The notes: generated from the sequence alone by a model not told the origin. Shown: positions 37,534 through 46,890, counted from the first letter of the stretch. The stretch is DNA of 64,000 nt from Saprospiraceae bacterium (GCA_028285545.1 JANQPA010000100.1:1-64000), one strand, 5' to 3'. Numbers and translations: made by a program.

Positions 37534-38172
37534 ATGAAACAATATTATCTTGCAATGTTATTCTCTATACTCATGATTGCAAGTGCCTCCGGTCAATTCC
37601 AATTAGGTATAAAAGCCGGAGCAAATTTTGCCGATTTCAACAACACTGAGTTCTTACAGGATAATAATGTCCAATCTGCTATGACTACTCACTGGCATAT
37701 TGGTGTTAGCAGCCTCCGTAATTTCGGCGACCGTTTCTCTTTAGCAGCAGAACTTTTATATTCTGTTAAAGGAGTCCAGAGTCCTTTTGAGTTCAGCGTT
37801 CCCAACTCAGATGAAAAAACAGTGGTAGGTTTAGAGTATCTCAGCCTGCCCATTATGCTGTATTATAAGCCAAACGAAAAAATCAGCATTGGCACAGGCA
37901 TAGAAGCGGGCTATTTATTAAATGCCAGACTCTCTGCGCCAAATGGATCCCGTGATGTTAATTTTATTTATGATAAAAAAGAGGAGCTGGCTCTGAATCT
38001 AGGTTTTCGTTTCAATTTTACGCCTGCCCTCTTCCTTGATGGAAGGTACCAATGGGGCCTTACTTCTATCAATGATCTCATTTTAACGGATGCGAATGGA
38101 GCCCCGGTAGAAGAAGTTAACCTAAAAAACAGGGTAATTCAGGTCTCGATAGGCTATTTTATCATTCGTTAA
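37534..38172 (+). CDS. outer membrane beta-barrel protein (PorT-like)
   Basis: A 212-residue secreted protein of the small OMP_b-brl_2-type barrels of Bacteroidota. It has a signal peptide (ending near SASGQ), then FQLGIKAGANFADF and typical strand pairs (YLSLPIMLYYKPNEKISIGT, then GIEAGYLLNAR), ending in VIQVSIGYFIIR, a normal C-terminal barrel strand. Function is unknown. A paralogue with the same strand motifs follows at 38340, suggesting a tandem duplication. Confidence 0.88.
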   Translation: MKQYYLAMLFSILMIASASGQFQLGIKAGANFADFNNTEFLQDNNVQSAMTTHWHIGVSSLRNFGDRFSLAAELLYSVKGVQSPFEFSVPNSDEKTVVGLEYLSLPIMLYYKPNEKISIGTGIEAGYLLNARLSAPNGSRDVNFIYDKKEELALNLGFRFNFTPALFLDGRYQWGLTSINDLILTDANGAPVEEVNLKNRVIQVSIGYFIIR

Positions 38173-38258
38173 CAGTTTTTGAGCCCTAATACTAATCTTT
38201 GTTAAAATAATAATCATTCATATATGTAGTCGTTTTGGGAAATATTGAAAGCAATCTT

Positions 38259-38314
38259 TAGTGATGAGTGAAGAGAGACGAGTAAACATTTTGATCACTC
38301 CTAACTCATCACTA
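38259..38314. repeat. word-repeat hairpin (GATGAGTG type)
   Basis: TAGTGATGAGT (38259-38269) pairs exactly with ACTCATCACTA (38304-38314), between the two paralogous barrel genes. Related GAGTGACGAG words appear in the 20.9 kb hairpin. Confidence 0.7.
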
Positions 38315-38339
38315 GATATAAAAAACCAAAACACTACTT

Positions 38340-38984
38340 ATGAAAAATCAATGGTCATTAATCATTGCAAGTCTACTATTTTGTGCCTTTAGCCTAAATG
38401 TACAGGCCCAAACTTCCATCGGAATCAAAGCAGGTGCTTCCCTCTCTGATGTTAGAGTAGAAAACAATCTTTTAGACTTTATTGGAGCCAACAACATATT
38501 TGAAGCTATACCAGGTTTTCACGGAGGAATTAATTTGCAAACGCAATTGGCAGATAATTTCCATCTAAGTTCAGATCTGTTATACTCGCAAAAAGGATTT
38601 AAAGCCACTGCACCATTTATAGAGGTAGCCAATGCTACCACCACTTTCCATTATGTGAGTTTACCTGTCATGTTGTTTTTCGAAGCAGCTGATAATATAA
38701 GCATCGGTGCAGGTGCCGAAATAGGCTATCTTGTAGAAGCCCGATCAAAAGCAGCTGGAGCTTCAGTTGACATCTCGAATGTATGGAATGATATAGATTA
38801 TGGCTTAAATTTCGGTATCAAATTCGATGCTACTGATAACCTATGGATTGAAGGACGCTACAATCTGGGATTAAGCCCTCTGATGAACCTGGGCTTTGAT
38901 GGACTTACTAATCTGCCAATTGATACCGCTTTGAAGATGACGAATAGAGTGGCACAGGTCTCTATAGGATATAGAATTAAATAA
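38340..38984 (+). CDS. outer membrane beta-barrel protein, paralogue
   Basis: A 214-residue paralogue of the preceding gene. It has a signal peptide (ending near NVQAQ), then TSIGIKAGASLSDV, a YVSLPVMLFFEAADNISIGA strand pair and the terminal strand NRVAQVSIGYRIK. The same architecture as the neighbour supports a tandem duplication, with a repeat hairpin in between. Role unknown; such barrels are often surface or transport scaffolds. Confidence 0.88.
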   Translation: MKNQWSLIIASLLFCAFSLNVQAQTSIGIKAGASLSDVRVENNLLDFIGANNIFEAIPGFHGGINLQTQLADNFHLSSDLLYSQKGFKATAPFIEVANATTTFHYVSLPVMLFFEAADNISIGAGAEIGYLVEARSKAAGASVDISNVWNDIDYGLNFGIKFDATDNLWIEGRYNLGLSPLMNLGFDGLTNLPIDTALKMTNRVAQVSIGYRIK

Positions 38985-39189
38985 TCATATTTGGACTATC
39001 TCCTTCAGGAGGTCCGGAAAACAGGCTTTAGACCGTTTGAAAGCTTCCTAAAGGAGATGGTCCTAAATATTCAATACATAAACCATCCCCAAAATATTCA
39101 AAGCAAAAGCTTTCCATCAGAAATTAGAGGAATGTTTCAATTCTGCTATACAATTGGTATCTTTCGCAGCAAATTATCCAACACAATTT

Positions 39190-39852
39190 ATGGATCTAAC
39201 AAAAGCGGAAGAGGATTACCTAAAAACATTGTTTTATCTAATCGTAGAATCCGGAGAGGGCAAAGCGGGAACGAATCAATTGGCAGAACACCTTGAAGTA
39301 TCACCTGCCTCTGTGAGTAGTATGCTGAAAAAGCTAAAAAATAAAGAGCTGGTCAAATACGAAAAATATGGTAAACTCGAGTTATCGGATAAAGGTAAGG
39401 CCATTGCCGTACGATTGATCCGTAAACACCGCCTCTGGGAAACCTTTCTTTATCAACACATGAATTTCTCCTGGGATGAGGTCCACGATGTCGCTGAACA
39501 GCTCGAACACATTCAATCTCCTAAATTGGTCTTTGAACTGGATAAATTTCTGGGTTTTCCAAAACGAGATCCGCATGGAGCCATTATTCCCAATGAGGAT
39601 GGAACCTACGATATCAAACCGAAAATTACCCTCTCTTCCCTAAAAATTGGAGATCGCTGTCGTTTGACTTCCGTTAAGGATAGTTCTGTTGCTTTTCTTC
39701 AGTATGTATCTAAAATTGGCTTGGTCCTTAGTAGCGAATTAAAAGTTGAGGACAAACAGGAGTTTGATCAATCCATGCTCATTTCTTTTGACGACAAAAA
39801 AATTACTGTATCCAAGAAATTCGCAGATAATGTTTTCGTAGAAAAAATGTAA
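39190..39852 (+). CDS. DtxR/MntR-family metal-dependent regulator
   Basis: A 220-residue regulator from the ATG at 39190 (MDLTKAEEDYLKTLFYLIVE); the upstream extension of the frame looks non-coding. A winged helix covers about 1-65 (GTNQLAEHLEVSPASVSSML), a dimerisation/metal domain about 70-140 (HRLWETFLYQHMNFSWDEVH and the EQLEH motif), and a FeoA/SH3-like domain the C-terminus. It should bind Fe2+ or Mn2+ and repress uptake genes. No uptake gene is adjacent. The preceding 204 bp has no clear promoter. Confidence 0.93.
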   Translation: MDLTKAEEDYLKTLFYLIVESGEGKAGTNQLAEHLEVSPASVSSMLKKLKNKELVKYEKYGKLELSDKGKAIAVRLIRKHRLWETFLYQHMNFSWDEVHDVAEQLEHIQSPKLVFELDKFLGFPKRDPHGAIIPNEDGTYDIKPKITLSSLKIGDRCRLTSVKDSSVAFLQYVSKIGLVLSSELKVEDKQEFDQSMLISFDDKKITVSKKFADNVFVEKM

Positions 39853-39879
39853 ACCTCACCAAAATCTTTTCATCATCTT

Positions 39880-39921
39880 ACCCATCTACATATTTCCCAA
39901 TCTGCAAATCTACTCATCTAC
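39880..39921. repeat. degenerate ATCTGCAAATCTACTCATCTAC repeat
   Basis: This short stretch repeats words found at 13281-13320 and 30481-30658 (CCAATCTGCAAATCTACTC). As in those cases it touches the stop of a minus-strand gene. Confidence 0.5.
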
Positions 39922-39922
39922 A

Positions 39923-41161
39923 TTAATTTTCCGCCGCCTGAATTACCGTGAATTCAAAGGGACTGGCAATAATTTCTGACAGACTATCCACTGTGGATGG
40001 AGAAAGATTCCAAAACCCTCCCTGGCCATCACTTATCATGTTTGTAAGAAATTGACTGGTCTTGCCTCTGGAGAAATAGGGAAGTCCTGTATCCGGATTT
40101 CGGGTAAATTGCAAACTGTAAATAGCTCCATAAGCTCTTGACAACTCATAAAAAACAGTCCCTAAATTAGGTTCTTCCTCTTTTAGAGATTTACTGGCCT
40201 GTTGTAAGAAATAAACGGCTTTAATAGCGATGATCTGGGAAATATTCCTTTGAATAATACTGATTTGCTCATCCCTTGTTCTATACTTTAGAGCTACAAT
40301 GGCGGCGCGTCCCAGTTTAAAAGCTTCAAATATTTCCTCCGCAATCCCTTCAAAATCAGGGTCAGCATCTACACTTCCGATATAGGCATTAAGGAATGGA
40401 TCATCAAAGCCTATGGTAAGATTGGGATCTGAAGGGTCCATCGCTCCTCCATAGGCATAGCCATAAGCCTGATCCCAGACCCGCTCCATATAGGTAGAAT
40501 TGGTTCCACTAACTAAAGTTCCTCTTCTGTTTTCTGCCTGGCTGAAGCCTTCTTCTAAAATAGCAAAGCTCAAATAGTGGTTTACTATTTGATCTACCAT
40601 CAATGCACCCACTATACTATGAGATACCGCTTCTTTATAGTCAATTCCCCAGCTATTCAAATAGCGTGGAAATGGGCCATCTGGTAAAACCCCTCCCTTA
40701 CCAAAAACAGCACTTGAATCTCTCCTTGGAAAAACCCACTTTATCTGTGATGATATCCAGGAAGCGATTTGATCTTTCACCTCAAGGCTATAGATTAAAT
40801 TATCAAAAAAATAATCTTTAGAGGCTGCGATCTTGTCCCGAACATTAACCGTCGATTGGTTGAGGAACTCTTGCTGGAAAGGATTTGCATCTCCTCCAGC
40901 CGCTGTTTGATTAGTGTATAGTTCTAAAATTTGTGCTTCAGTTGTTATAGAAAAATCCAGCATTTTATTGACCAACTCCTCAGCCATCAAAATTCTAAAA
41001 GTTTGGTCTCTAATGTCTACACTCGATTGTCCATTTCGTAAAAAATTATAAGTCAGAGGATTAACTATTTCTGAGGGAAGCAGATCAGGGTCCTCCGGTG
41101 TGGTGCACGAAACCATCATTAAAAGAAAAGAAAAATATAATAGTATAATCGGTTTTTTCAT
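39923..41161 (-). CDS. DUF4856-like lipoprotein
   Basis: A 412-residue secreted lipoprotein (lipobox MVSC, about 16-19). The mature part begins TYNFLRNGQSSVDIRDQTFR, the pattern I associate with DUF4856 proteins of Bacteroidota, and is largely helical, with NPFQQEFLNQSTVNVRDKIA and EEIFEAFKLGRAAIVALKYR. Such proteins often accompany iron or heme acquisition genes, and a DtxR-like regulator lies next to it in a convergent orientation. That link is inference. The 3' end abuts a repeat unit. Confidence 0.75.
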   Translation of the reverse strand: MKKPIILLYFSFLLMMVSCTTPEDPDLLPSEIVNPLTYNFLRNGQSSVDIRDQTFRILMAEELVNKMLDFSITTEAQILELYTNQTAAGGDANPFQQEFLNQSTVNVRDKIAASKDYFFDNLIYSLEVKDQIASWISSQIKWVFPRRDSSAVFGKGGVLPDGPFPRYLNSWGIDYKEAVSHSIVGALMVDQIVNHYLSFAILEEGFSQAENRRGTLVSGTNSTYMERVWDQAYGYAYGGAMDPSDPNLTIGFDDPFLNAYIGSVDADPDFEGIAEEIFEAFKLGRAAIVALKYRTRDEQISIIQRNISQIIAIKAVYFLQQASKSLKEEEPNLGTVFYELSRAYGAIYSLQFTRNPDTGLPYFSRGKTSQFLTNMISDGQGGFWNLSPSTVDSLSEIIASPFEFTVIQAAEN

Positions 41162-41338
41162 ATCTCAATGAATTGCTTTTAACAAAATGATTCCGGCCAG
41201 GAATCTTAACAGGAGCTCAAATTTTGCCTTCAGTATCATTTTTCTATACTTCGCCTTTAATTTTTCATACTTCGCAAAATCTCCAAAAAATTGGAAGATT
41301 ATAGAGCCTAACTTTATGATATCCAACATCTATAATTA

Positions 41339-42061
41339 ATGAAAAATATCAGGGCATTATTTTACATATTAATGTTTTTTCAAATAAACGGATTTACTCA
41401 AAATCAACACCTTAAAGAGTTAATATCTATGTATACGGTGGATTTGACAAAAAGTATTCAAAATCCAAAAGACCAATTTGGGTTTAGGCAAAAAATGAAT
41501 GATGCCACAATTATTATCGTTGGTAAGGGTGAAAATTTCTCCTTGGATTCGACCCTGCATATCATTTCCTCAATTTTCCAATATGATCAAATTATTGATG
41601 CCTTAGGTGATTCTCTCTTAGCGGGGGGTGCTAATCATCCTGTTGAAATGAACTTTCTACAAAATTACGCTTCATCATTGGAATTTTCTGTTAAGAAAAA
41701 GCATAATCTTAAAAGAATTTTAGAAAAAACCAAAGCTTCCTCTAAAACTACAGTAATTCTGTCAAGTATTGAACAAAGTCTTGAGGGTTGTGATAAATTG
41801 GGAATGGGTACACTCACAACATTCACAAAGGTATTTGCAAAGACCCATCATCAAAACGCCATAAATATAGGAGCTTTTAATGCCAGGCAGGAAGCCTTTT
41901 CTTTTTTGAGTGAAATACTTAATCCATCGAATACTTCTACCACCTACCTTTTGTCTGTTGCCTCCTTAAGACCTCATATAATCGCAGGAAAATTAAAAGA
42001 TACCACCAATAGTTTTTTGGTAATGGCTCTTAAATATGATTATCTCATACTTAGATATTAA
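41339..42061 (+). CDS. exported protein of unknown function
   Basis: A 240-residue protein with a signal peptide (ending near FTQ). It has mixed alpha/beta content, with a strand DATIIIVGKGENFSLDSTLH near 52-71 that may be a degenerate counterpart of the SSFLLFGESHAVAE strand in the next gene. It would lack the His of that motif. I recognise no family. It is the first of four tightly spaced genes ending in a LytS/LytTR pair, with 6 bp to the next start codon. Confidence 0.7.
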   Translation: MKNIRALFYILMFFQINGFTQNQHLKELISMYTVDLTKSIQNPKDQFGFRQKMNDATIIIVGKGENFSLDSTLHIISSIFQYDQIIDALGDSLLAGGANHPVEMNFLQNYASSLEFSVKKKHNLKRILEKTKASSKTTVILSSIEQSLEGCDKLGMGTLTTFTKVFAKTHHQNAINIGAFNARQEAFSFLSEILNPSNTSTTYLLSVASLRPHIIAGKLKDTTNSFLVMALKYDYLILRY

Positions 42062-42067
42062 TTGATT

Positions 42068-43372
42068 ATGAATAGAATAGCCCTTATTATACTTTCTTTA
42101 CAGGCATTTTTTTTTCATGTTCATTGTCAAAGTGCGAAATTGGATTCTTTATTGAAAGCCAGCTTAAAGACGATGTCTTTTGTAAACGATCGATTAGAAG
42201 GCCCAGCCTTTGATTGGATCACCACCAAGGCAGAAGAATCGAGTTTTTTATTGTTTGGAGAAAGTCATGCAGTGGCAGAAGTTCCTCAGGTAATCAATGC
42301 AACTTACCAGCAACTCTATGAAAAAGGATATCATTATCTGGCACTGGAGATGGGCCCTTGGGTTGCACAAAAGCTTGGCCAAGCCAAATATCGGGGTAAA
42401 AGAGGCCAAATTAGAAAGCAGATCATTCAAAACTCAAGCTCTATTGCTTTTTCTTATGATGAAGAAATTACCATGCTTAGCAATATTGGATCAAAGTTTG
42501 AGGCCCGGGGACAAGTATTTTGGGGCCTGGATAATTCTTTTGGTGGCCTCCATTTGCTAAAAAGGCTTAAAGAGCTTAGCAAAAATAAAAATGGACATCG
42601 GCAGGTGCTACAGCTGATAAAAAAAGCAAAGAAATTCAAAGATGGTCATGATTTTCTGGCCAATGCCTCTCATATAGCATCCATCCAGGAAATCCGAAAA
42701 CAACTTGAACCAGATCAGGATTCTGAAATGGCCGACCTACTGGATCTTCTGGAAATTAGCAATCGCATTTTTTACAACTACCGCCTAGCCTACCATATAA
42801 AAAAAGATGGGATGAAAGCTTATGAAAACCGAAAGGAAAGGGAGGAATTCATGAAACAACAATTTTTACATCAATATCGACAGGTCCAGGCCTTAGGTGT
42901 TGATCAACCTAAGGTTATTTTTAAATTTGGGGGTGCTCATGTTGAACCAGGTATTGCCCCCAATCTGGTACCCACACTTGGAAACTTTGTTAGGGAGTTT
43001 GCCATTATGCAAGGAACAAATGCAGTAAATATTGCCATTCTTTGTTATAATGAAAAAAATTGCAACCAACTAAAAAATCCTGCTACTGCTCCTTTAGCTG
43101 CTTTTGTTGAAAATGAAATTGGCCTTTATGATTTTTCAATTTTAAAAGACAATATAGCTAAAGGAGAATTAGTGGATATAAATGAAGAGCTAAAAAGGTG
43201 GATTTTGAGGTATGATGCCCTAATTATGATTCCCAATAGCCATAAAGCAGGAATCACCGTTATTGCCCGGGCAAAAATACGGCAATTCTTTTTGAAAAAT
43301 TGGCTAAAGATTGGACTGGGATTAGGCTTACTAGCAGGTGCAGTTTGGTTGATCAAAAGAAGAAGGTCTTAA
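42068..43372 (+). CDS. membrane-anchored erythromycin-esterase/TraB-like protein
   Basis: A 434-residue protein from the ATG at 42068; a TTG two codons earlier is less likely. A signal peptide (about 1-20) and a C-terminal membrane helix (about 412-430, IGLGLGLLAGAVWLIK) frame a periplasmic domain. The motif FLLFGESHAVAEVPQ at about 60-75 and VIFKFGGAHVEPGI near 295 are typical of the erythromycin esterase / ChaN / Tiki hydrolase superfamily, with Glu and His of GESHA as likely active-site residues. The natural substrate is unknown. It is second in the four-gene unit. Confidence 0.78.
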   Translation: MNRIALIILSLQAFFFHVHCQSAKLDSLLKASLKTMSFVNDRLEGPAFDWITTKAEESSFLLFGESHAVAEVPQVINATYQQLYEKGYHYLALEMGPWVAQKLGQAKYRGKRGQIRKQIIQNSSSIAFSYDEEITMLSNIGSKFEARGQVFWGLDNSFGGLHLLKRLKELSKNKNGHRQVLQLIKKAKKFKDGHDFLANASHIASIQEIRKQLEPDQDSEMADLLDLLEISNRIFYNYRLAYHIKKDGMKAYENRKEREEFMKQQFLHQYRQVQALGVDQPKVIFKFGGAHVEPGIAPNLVPTLGNFVREFAIMQGTNAVNIAILCYNEKNCNQLKNPATAPLAAFVENEIGLYDFSILKDNIAKGELVDINEELKRWILRYDALIMIPNSHKAGITVIARAKIRQFFLKNWLKIGLGLGLLAGAVWLIKRRRS

Positions 43373-43381
43373 TATATTGTC

Positions 43382-44425
43382 ATGCAAAATGAATTTAATG
43401 ATAAATGGTTGAGGTGGGGTATCCCTCCCATTCTGGCTCTAATTTTGTATAGCATTTATGTTATTATGAGCCAATGGGCTGAGCCGGAAAATTTTTCGCT
43501 CTATTCTTTTTTCCTGGAAATTATCTCACTCTACATATACTATGAGGCCTCCCGGTTTTCAATCATCTTTATTGAAACGAAATGGGAAAACCTCAACCCA
43601 AAGTTAAGTCTGCTTTTCCAATTTTGCCTTACCTGGTTTCTGTCTGCAATAATAGGCTTGATAATTTATATAATCTTCAAGCAATTGATGATTATTTATC
43701 AGCCTCAAAATGATGTGATTACCATTTACCACCTGAGTTCCAGATTATTAGGAATAAGCATAGGGGTCATTATTGTTTTCAGCATTAATTTCGGTTTAAA
43801 TTATTTAAAAAAATGGTCAGCTGAAAAGATTAGAGAAGAACAGGTTAGGCGTGAAAAAGTCGAGTCTCAATTTTTATTGCTAAAAAGTCAGGTGGACCCT
43901 CATTTTTTATTCAATAGTTTCAATACGCTACATTCCCTAATTCATAAACAACCCATACAAGCCGAAGAGTTTTTAGTGAACTTATCACAAATAATGCGCT
44001 ATAGCTTAAATTTTACCAACACTGAGGTTATTTCAATTCCAGAGGAAATCGAAATTCTAAAAAGTTATATTTTTATTCAAAAGAGACGATTTGGAAAAGC
44101 TTTCTCTTTTCAAATAGAAAATAAAGCTTCCTTAATTGAAGATCTTTACCTATTGCCAATGAGCCTTTTGATGTTAGTAGAAAACGCTGTTAAACACAAT
44201 GAAATTAGTGATGAATTCCCTCTAAATATTACATTAACCATTTGGCCGGAGCAGATAACCATTAAAAATAATTTTAATCGAAAAAAGGATTCCAGTCACC
44301 ATGGAACAGGGTTGAAAAACCTGAAAGATAGATACTCTTTCTTTTCCGATAAAAATATTATTGTCAAACAAAACAAGGATTTTTTTGAAGTAAGCATACC
44401 CACATTAAGTCTTGAAAAAGTTTAG
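43382..44425 (+). CDS. LytS/YehU-type sensor histidine kinase
   Basis: A 347-residue kinase with about four membrane helices in the first 145 residues. The acceptor region is SQVDPHFLFNSFNTLHSLIH, with His in DPHF as the site. The ATPase part has LLMLVENAVKHNEI and GTGLKNLKDRYSFF. It follows the esterase-like gene by 9 bp, and its end overlaps the regulator start by 14 bp. A sensor that responds to the two exported products of the unit is a reasonable inference. Confidence 0.93.
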   Translation: MQNEFNDKWLRWGIPPILALILYSIYVIMSQWAEPENFSLYSFFLEIISLYIYYEASRFSIIFIETKWENLNPKLSLLFQFCLTWFLSAIIGLIIYIIFKQLMIIYQPQNDVITIYHLSSRLLGISIGVIIVFSINFGLNYLKKWSAEKIREEQVRREKVESQFLLLKSQVDPHFLFNSFNTLHSLIHKQPIQAEEFLVNLSQIMRYSLNFTNTEVISIPEEIEILKSYIFIQKRRFGKAFSFQIENKASLIEDLYLLPMSLLMLVENAVKHNEISDEFPLNITLTIWPEQITIKNNFNRKKDSSHHGTGLKNLKDRYSFFSDKNIIVKQNKDFFEVSIPTLSLEKV

Positions 44426-45170
44426 CATATTAATTATTGAGGACGAAGAACACTCAGCCAACAAGCTGGTGCAATATCTGCTGTCGATAGATTCCAACAT
44501 CCAGATTTTGGAGGTTCTGAAAAGTATCAAAAGTGCCGTAACCTGGCTTCAAAATCATTCAGAACCAGATGTGATCTTTCTGGATATTAATCTCTCGGAC
44601 GGGCTTTCTTTTCGGATTTTTGAAAAAGTAAGCCTTAATTCTTTTATCATTTTCCTGACAGCCCATGAGCAATATGCTATTAAAGCATTTGAACTAAATA
44701 GCATTGACTACATTTTAAAACCATTCACGAGAGAAAGCATCAAATCCAGTCTGGCCAAATTAGACAAGAGGTTGTATCAAAATTCAAAAGCCCTTGCTCA
44801 TATTCTTGACCAAGCCATTGGCCAAAAAAAAGAATTCAAATCCAGATTTATAGTAAAAAAAGGGAAAAAGATAAGTGCTATCTCCGTTAGTGAGATCGCC
44901 TATTTTTATAAGAATGAGCTGGTTTTCCTGGTAAAAAATGACGGAGTAAAATATGCTATAGACTATAAGTTGGAACAACTGGAGGAGCTGTTAAACCCAA
45001 AGATGTTTTTCAGATTAAATCGACAATTTATTGCTCATTTCAATCAAATTGAAAGTATTGAAAGATTAACCAATAATCGTCTGTCCATACAGCTAAATCC
45101 TGCTTTCAAAGGAGAAATCGTGGTAAGCCAAAAGAAATCGGCAGCCTTTAAGGCCTGGCTAAACCTTTAA
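44412..45170 (+). CDS. LytTR-family response regulator
   Basis: A 252-residue regulator starting at a TTG (LKKFSILIIEDEEHSANK), which overlaps the kinase gene by 14 bp; no ATG fits better. The receiver domain has acceptor Asp in VIFLDINLSDG near 57 and Lys in YILKPFT near 106. The LytTR domain lies at about 150-250 (EIAYFYKNELVFLVKNDG, MFFRLNRQFIAHFNQIE). It is second in the kinase pair and closes the four-gene unit. Confidence 0.92.
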   Translation: MKKFSILIIEDEEHSANKLVQYLLSIDSNIQILEVLKSIKSAVTWLQNHSEPDVIFLDINLSDGLSFRIFEKVSLNSFIIFLTAHEQYAIKAFELNSIDYILKPFTRESIKSSLAKLDKRLYQNSKALAHILDQAIGQKKEFKSRFIVKKGKKISAISVSEIAYFYKNELVFLVKNDGVKYAIDYKLEQLEELLNPKMFFRLNRQFIAHFNQIESIERLTNNRLSIQLNPAFKGEIVVSQKKSAAFKAWLNL

Positions 45171-45194
45171 ATCATAAAGAAGTTTTAGCTGATT

Positions 45195-45515
45195 TTAATC
45201 CTCAGATTCAGGAGCCAATTTGACCACCAAGCCATCAAAGGATTCTGTCAGTTTTAGTTGACAACCCAATCTAGAATTATCTTCTACAAAAAAGGCCTGA
45301 TCCAGCATATCTTCCTCATCTTCTTTTAATTCAGGTAACTCATGTTCACTCAAAATATACAGATGACAACTTGAACAAAGGGCCATTCCTCCACAGGTCC
45401 CTTTTACAGGTAATTCATAAGCCTTACAAAGTTCCATCATATTCAAATCCATGTCTGTGGGCCCTTCCAGTTCATGCTTTTGATCGTGCCTGTCAATAAC
45501 AGTTATTTTGACCAT
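45195..45515 (-). CDS. [2Fe-2S] ferredoxin, adrenodoxin type
   Basis: A 106-residue soluble ferredoxin. The cluster ligands are Cys41, Cys47, Cys50 and Cys85 in CGGMALCSSC and RLGCQLKL, spaced as in adrenodoxin/ISC ferredoxins. It may serve an oxygenase or cluster assembly; no partner is adjacent. The last two thirds of the sequence fit the family well. It is 100 bp from the next minus-strand cluster. Confidence 0.94.
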   Translation of the reverse strand: MVKITVIDRHDQKHELEGPTDMDLNMMELCKAYELPVKGTCGGMALCSSCHLYILSEHELPELKEDEEDMLDQAFFVEDNSRLGCQLKLTESFDGLVVKLAPESED

Positions 45516-45617
45516 TATTCCTTGTTAGTTTGGTTTTCGTAAAAAAGGCCGGAAAATTAATAAGAGTCTTTTTAAATTTCGCTCCGGAAATCAAAAAATA
45601 AGGAATTTTTAACCTAC

Positions 45618-45884
45618 TCAAGTGTCCTCCTCTATTGGCACATGAATATCATTAAGTTCTTCTTCCAACCAATCATCCAAATCATGGTACCAGCTTAGAT
45701 GGGGAGACCATTCACGACAACCGCCGGCATGAGGGATGCACTGTGTATTTTTCCATTGTTTGCCACAGGAAGGGCATTTCCCTCCAGTATTAAAGGTATT
45801 CCAGACACAACCGCAAGAGCAGGACCAGTAGGCTCCGCCATCAGGCTGCCAGGCACATTTTGGGCAAGCTATTAATGTTGACAT
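45618..45884 (-). CDS. small zinc-ribbon-like Cys-rich protein
   Basis: An 88-residue protein with a run of Cys pairs: CPKC (8-11), CSCGC (about 22-26) and CPSC (about 37-40), with a further Cys in TQCIPHAGGC. This suggests one or two zinc ribbons. The C-terminal half is acidic (DDWLEEELNDIHVPIEEDT). The start is directly next to the MOSC stop with no gap, so the two are surely co-transcribed. Function unknown. Confidence 0.75.
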   Translation of the reverse strand: MSTLIACPKCAWQPDGGAYWSCSCGCVWNTFNTGGKCPSCGKQWKNTQCIPHAGGCREWSPHLSWYHDLDDWLEEELNDIHVPIEEDT

Positions 45885-46376
45885 TTATATTGTTGTTTGT
45901 TCTACAAGGAGTCCAACCGCATCTCCTACTTGAATAGTTCCCTCCTTAATTACTTTGGCATTGATCCCCCCATGTCCTCTCATGGCATTCCAGCCTCCTG
46001 GGCCCAGATTTTCTTCCATTCTGGAACAAGGAAAACAAAAGCCCGTCATTTCCAAAATGACATCTCCAATTTGGAATCGAGCTTCTTTGAAAGCCAGCAA
46101 ATTGATACCAGAAACAACTATATTTCTTCGGGTAAGGCCAGGATCAATCTTATCTTTACCTAATATATTAGCTACTACCTGCAAATGTTCGGATTGGATT
46201 AAGGTAACTTGTCTTTTCCCTTCCAGCTTTCCATAGTGATCACCAATAAGGCCTTCTTTTTTTGATACTGTTACCTGATCAACACTTTCTAATTCAGCTC
46301 TTTTTTGAGGCCGAATTCCTATCCATTTTACTTTGCCAGTTTGAGGCATGGAATTTTTCAACTCGTTAAGCGTCAT
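45885..46376 (-). CDS. MOSC-domain protein
   Basis: A 163-residue molybdenum cofactor sulfurase C-terminal-type domain. Typical pieces are GLIGDHYGK near 42-50, RQVTLIQSEHL, RRNIVVSGINLLAF and the cysteine segment MTGFCFPCSRMEENL near 120, followed by GHGGINAKVIKEGTI. MOSC proteins carry sulfur for or bind the molybdenum cofactor; stand-alone members may reduce N-hydroxylated compounds. It overlaps the next gene upstream by 4 bp. No molybdenum genes are near. Confidence 0.92.
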   Translation of the reverse strand: MTLNELKNSMPQTGKVKWIGIRPQKRAELESVDQVTVSKKEGLIGDHYGKLEGKRQVTLIQSEHLQVVANILGKDKIDPGLTRRNIVVSGINLLAFKEARFQIGDVILEMTGFCFPCSRMEENLGPGGWNAMRGHGGINAKVIKEGTIQVGDAVGLLVEQTTI

Positions 46377-46855
46377 GATTCTGAAATTTCTTTTACAAAA
46401 AGGACTAATTTTTCCATTTGATCCCTTCCCAATTTTTTACCAAAATTGGCAGATAAATAAACCATTACCAATACGGTCGATAAAATAGGCAAGAGCCACA
46501 GTATTCCTGCTGATAGGCCCAGGTTTAAGCGAGAAAATCCGATGATTGCAACAACCATCAGCACAAAACCCAGGAAGAAGTAAAAAAAGACAAACATCAG
46601 CCAAACAGATGGCTTTGGGCCTATTAGCCCATAAAGTTTGGCTCCTCCTTCATTTTCCACAACATCTAAAGTCAATTGTGGAGACCAAAAATGATCATCC
46701 TCAGAGGGTATTTTCATTACTACATGCCAGTCAGAAACATATCCCTTGAAATAAGCCTCAGGGTTACTAAGTGATTCATCAAGCCTTTTCAATACTTCTT
46801 CTTTGGAAAGTACAGACTCAAATTCAAACCTGGGCCGGATCTCTAAGGTGGACAT
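46373..46855 (-). CDS. membrane protein of unknown function
   Basis: A 160-residue protein with a soluble N-terminal half (FESVLSKEEVLKRLDESLSN, DWHVVMKIPSEDDHFWSPQL) and two helices (about 84-106 and 113-133). The GKKLGRDQMEKLVLFVKEIS tail is cytoplasmic by charge. It overlaps the MOSC gene by 4 bp, so the three genes 46855-45618 form an operon. No family is recognised. Confidence 0.72.
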   Translation of the reverse strand: MSTLEIRPRFEFESVLSKEEVLKRLDESLSNPEAYFKGYVSDWHVVMKIPSEDDHFWSPQLTLDVVENEGGAKLYGLIGPKPSVWLMFVFFYFFLGFVLMVVAIIGFSRLNLGLSAGILWLLPILSTVLVMVYLSANFGKKLGRDQMEKLVLFVKEISES

Positions 46856-46890
46856 AAATATGCGTTTCCAGCTAATTTAAGTCTTTATTG

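Noticed and set aside
38991-39189. Coding sequence between the barrel gene and the DtxR-like gene
   Set aside because: The open frame has no recognisable domain; the regulator's conserved start is at 39190.
41162-41338. Transcription signals between the DUF4856-like gene and the four-gene unit
   Set aside because: No clear TAnnTTTG/TTG pair could be assigned in this A/T-rich 177 bp, so no promoter is reported.
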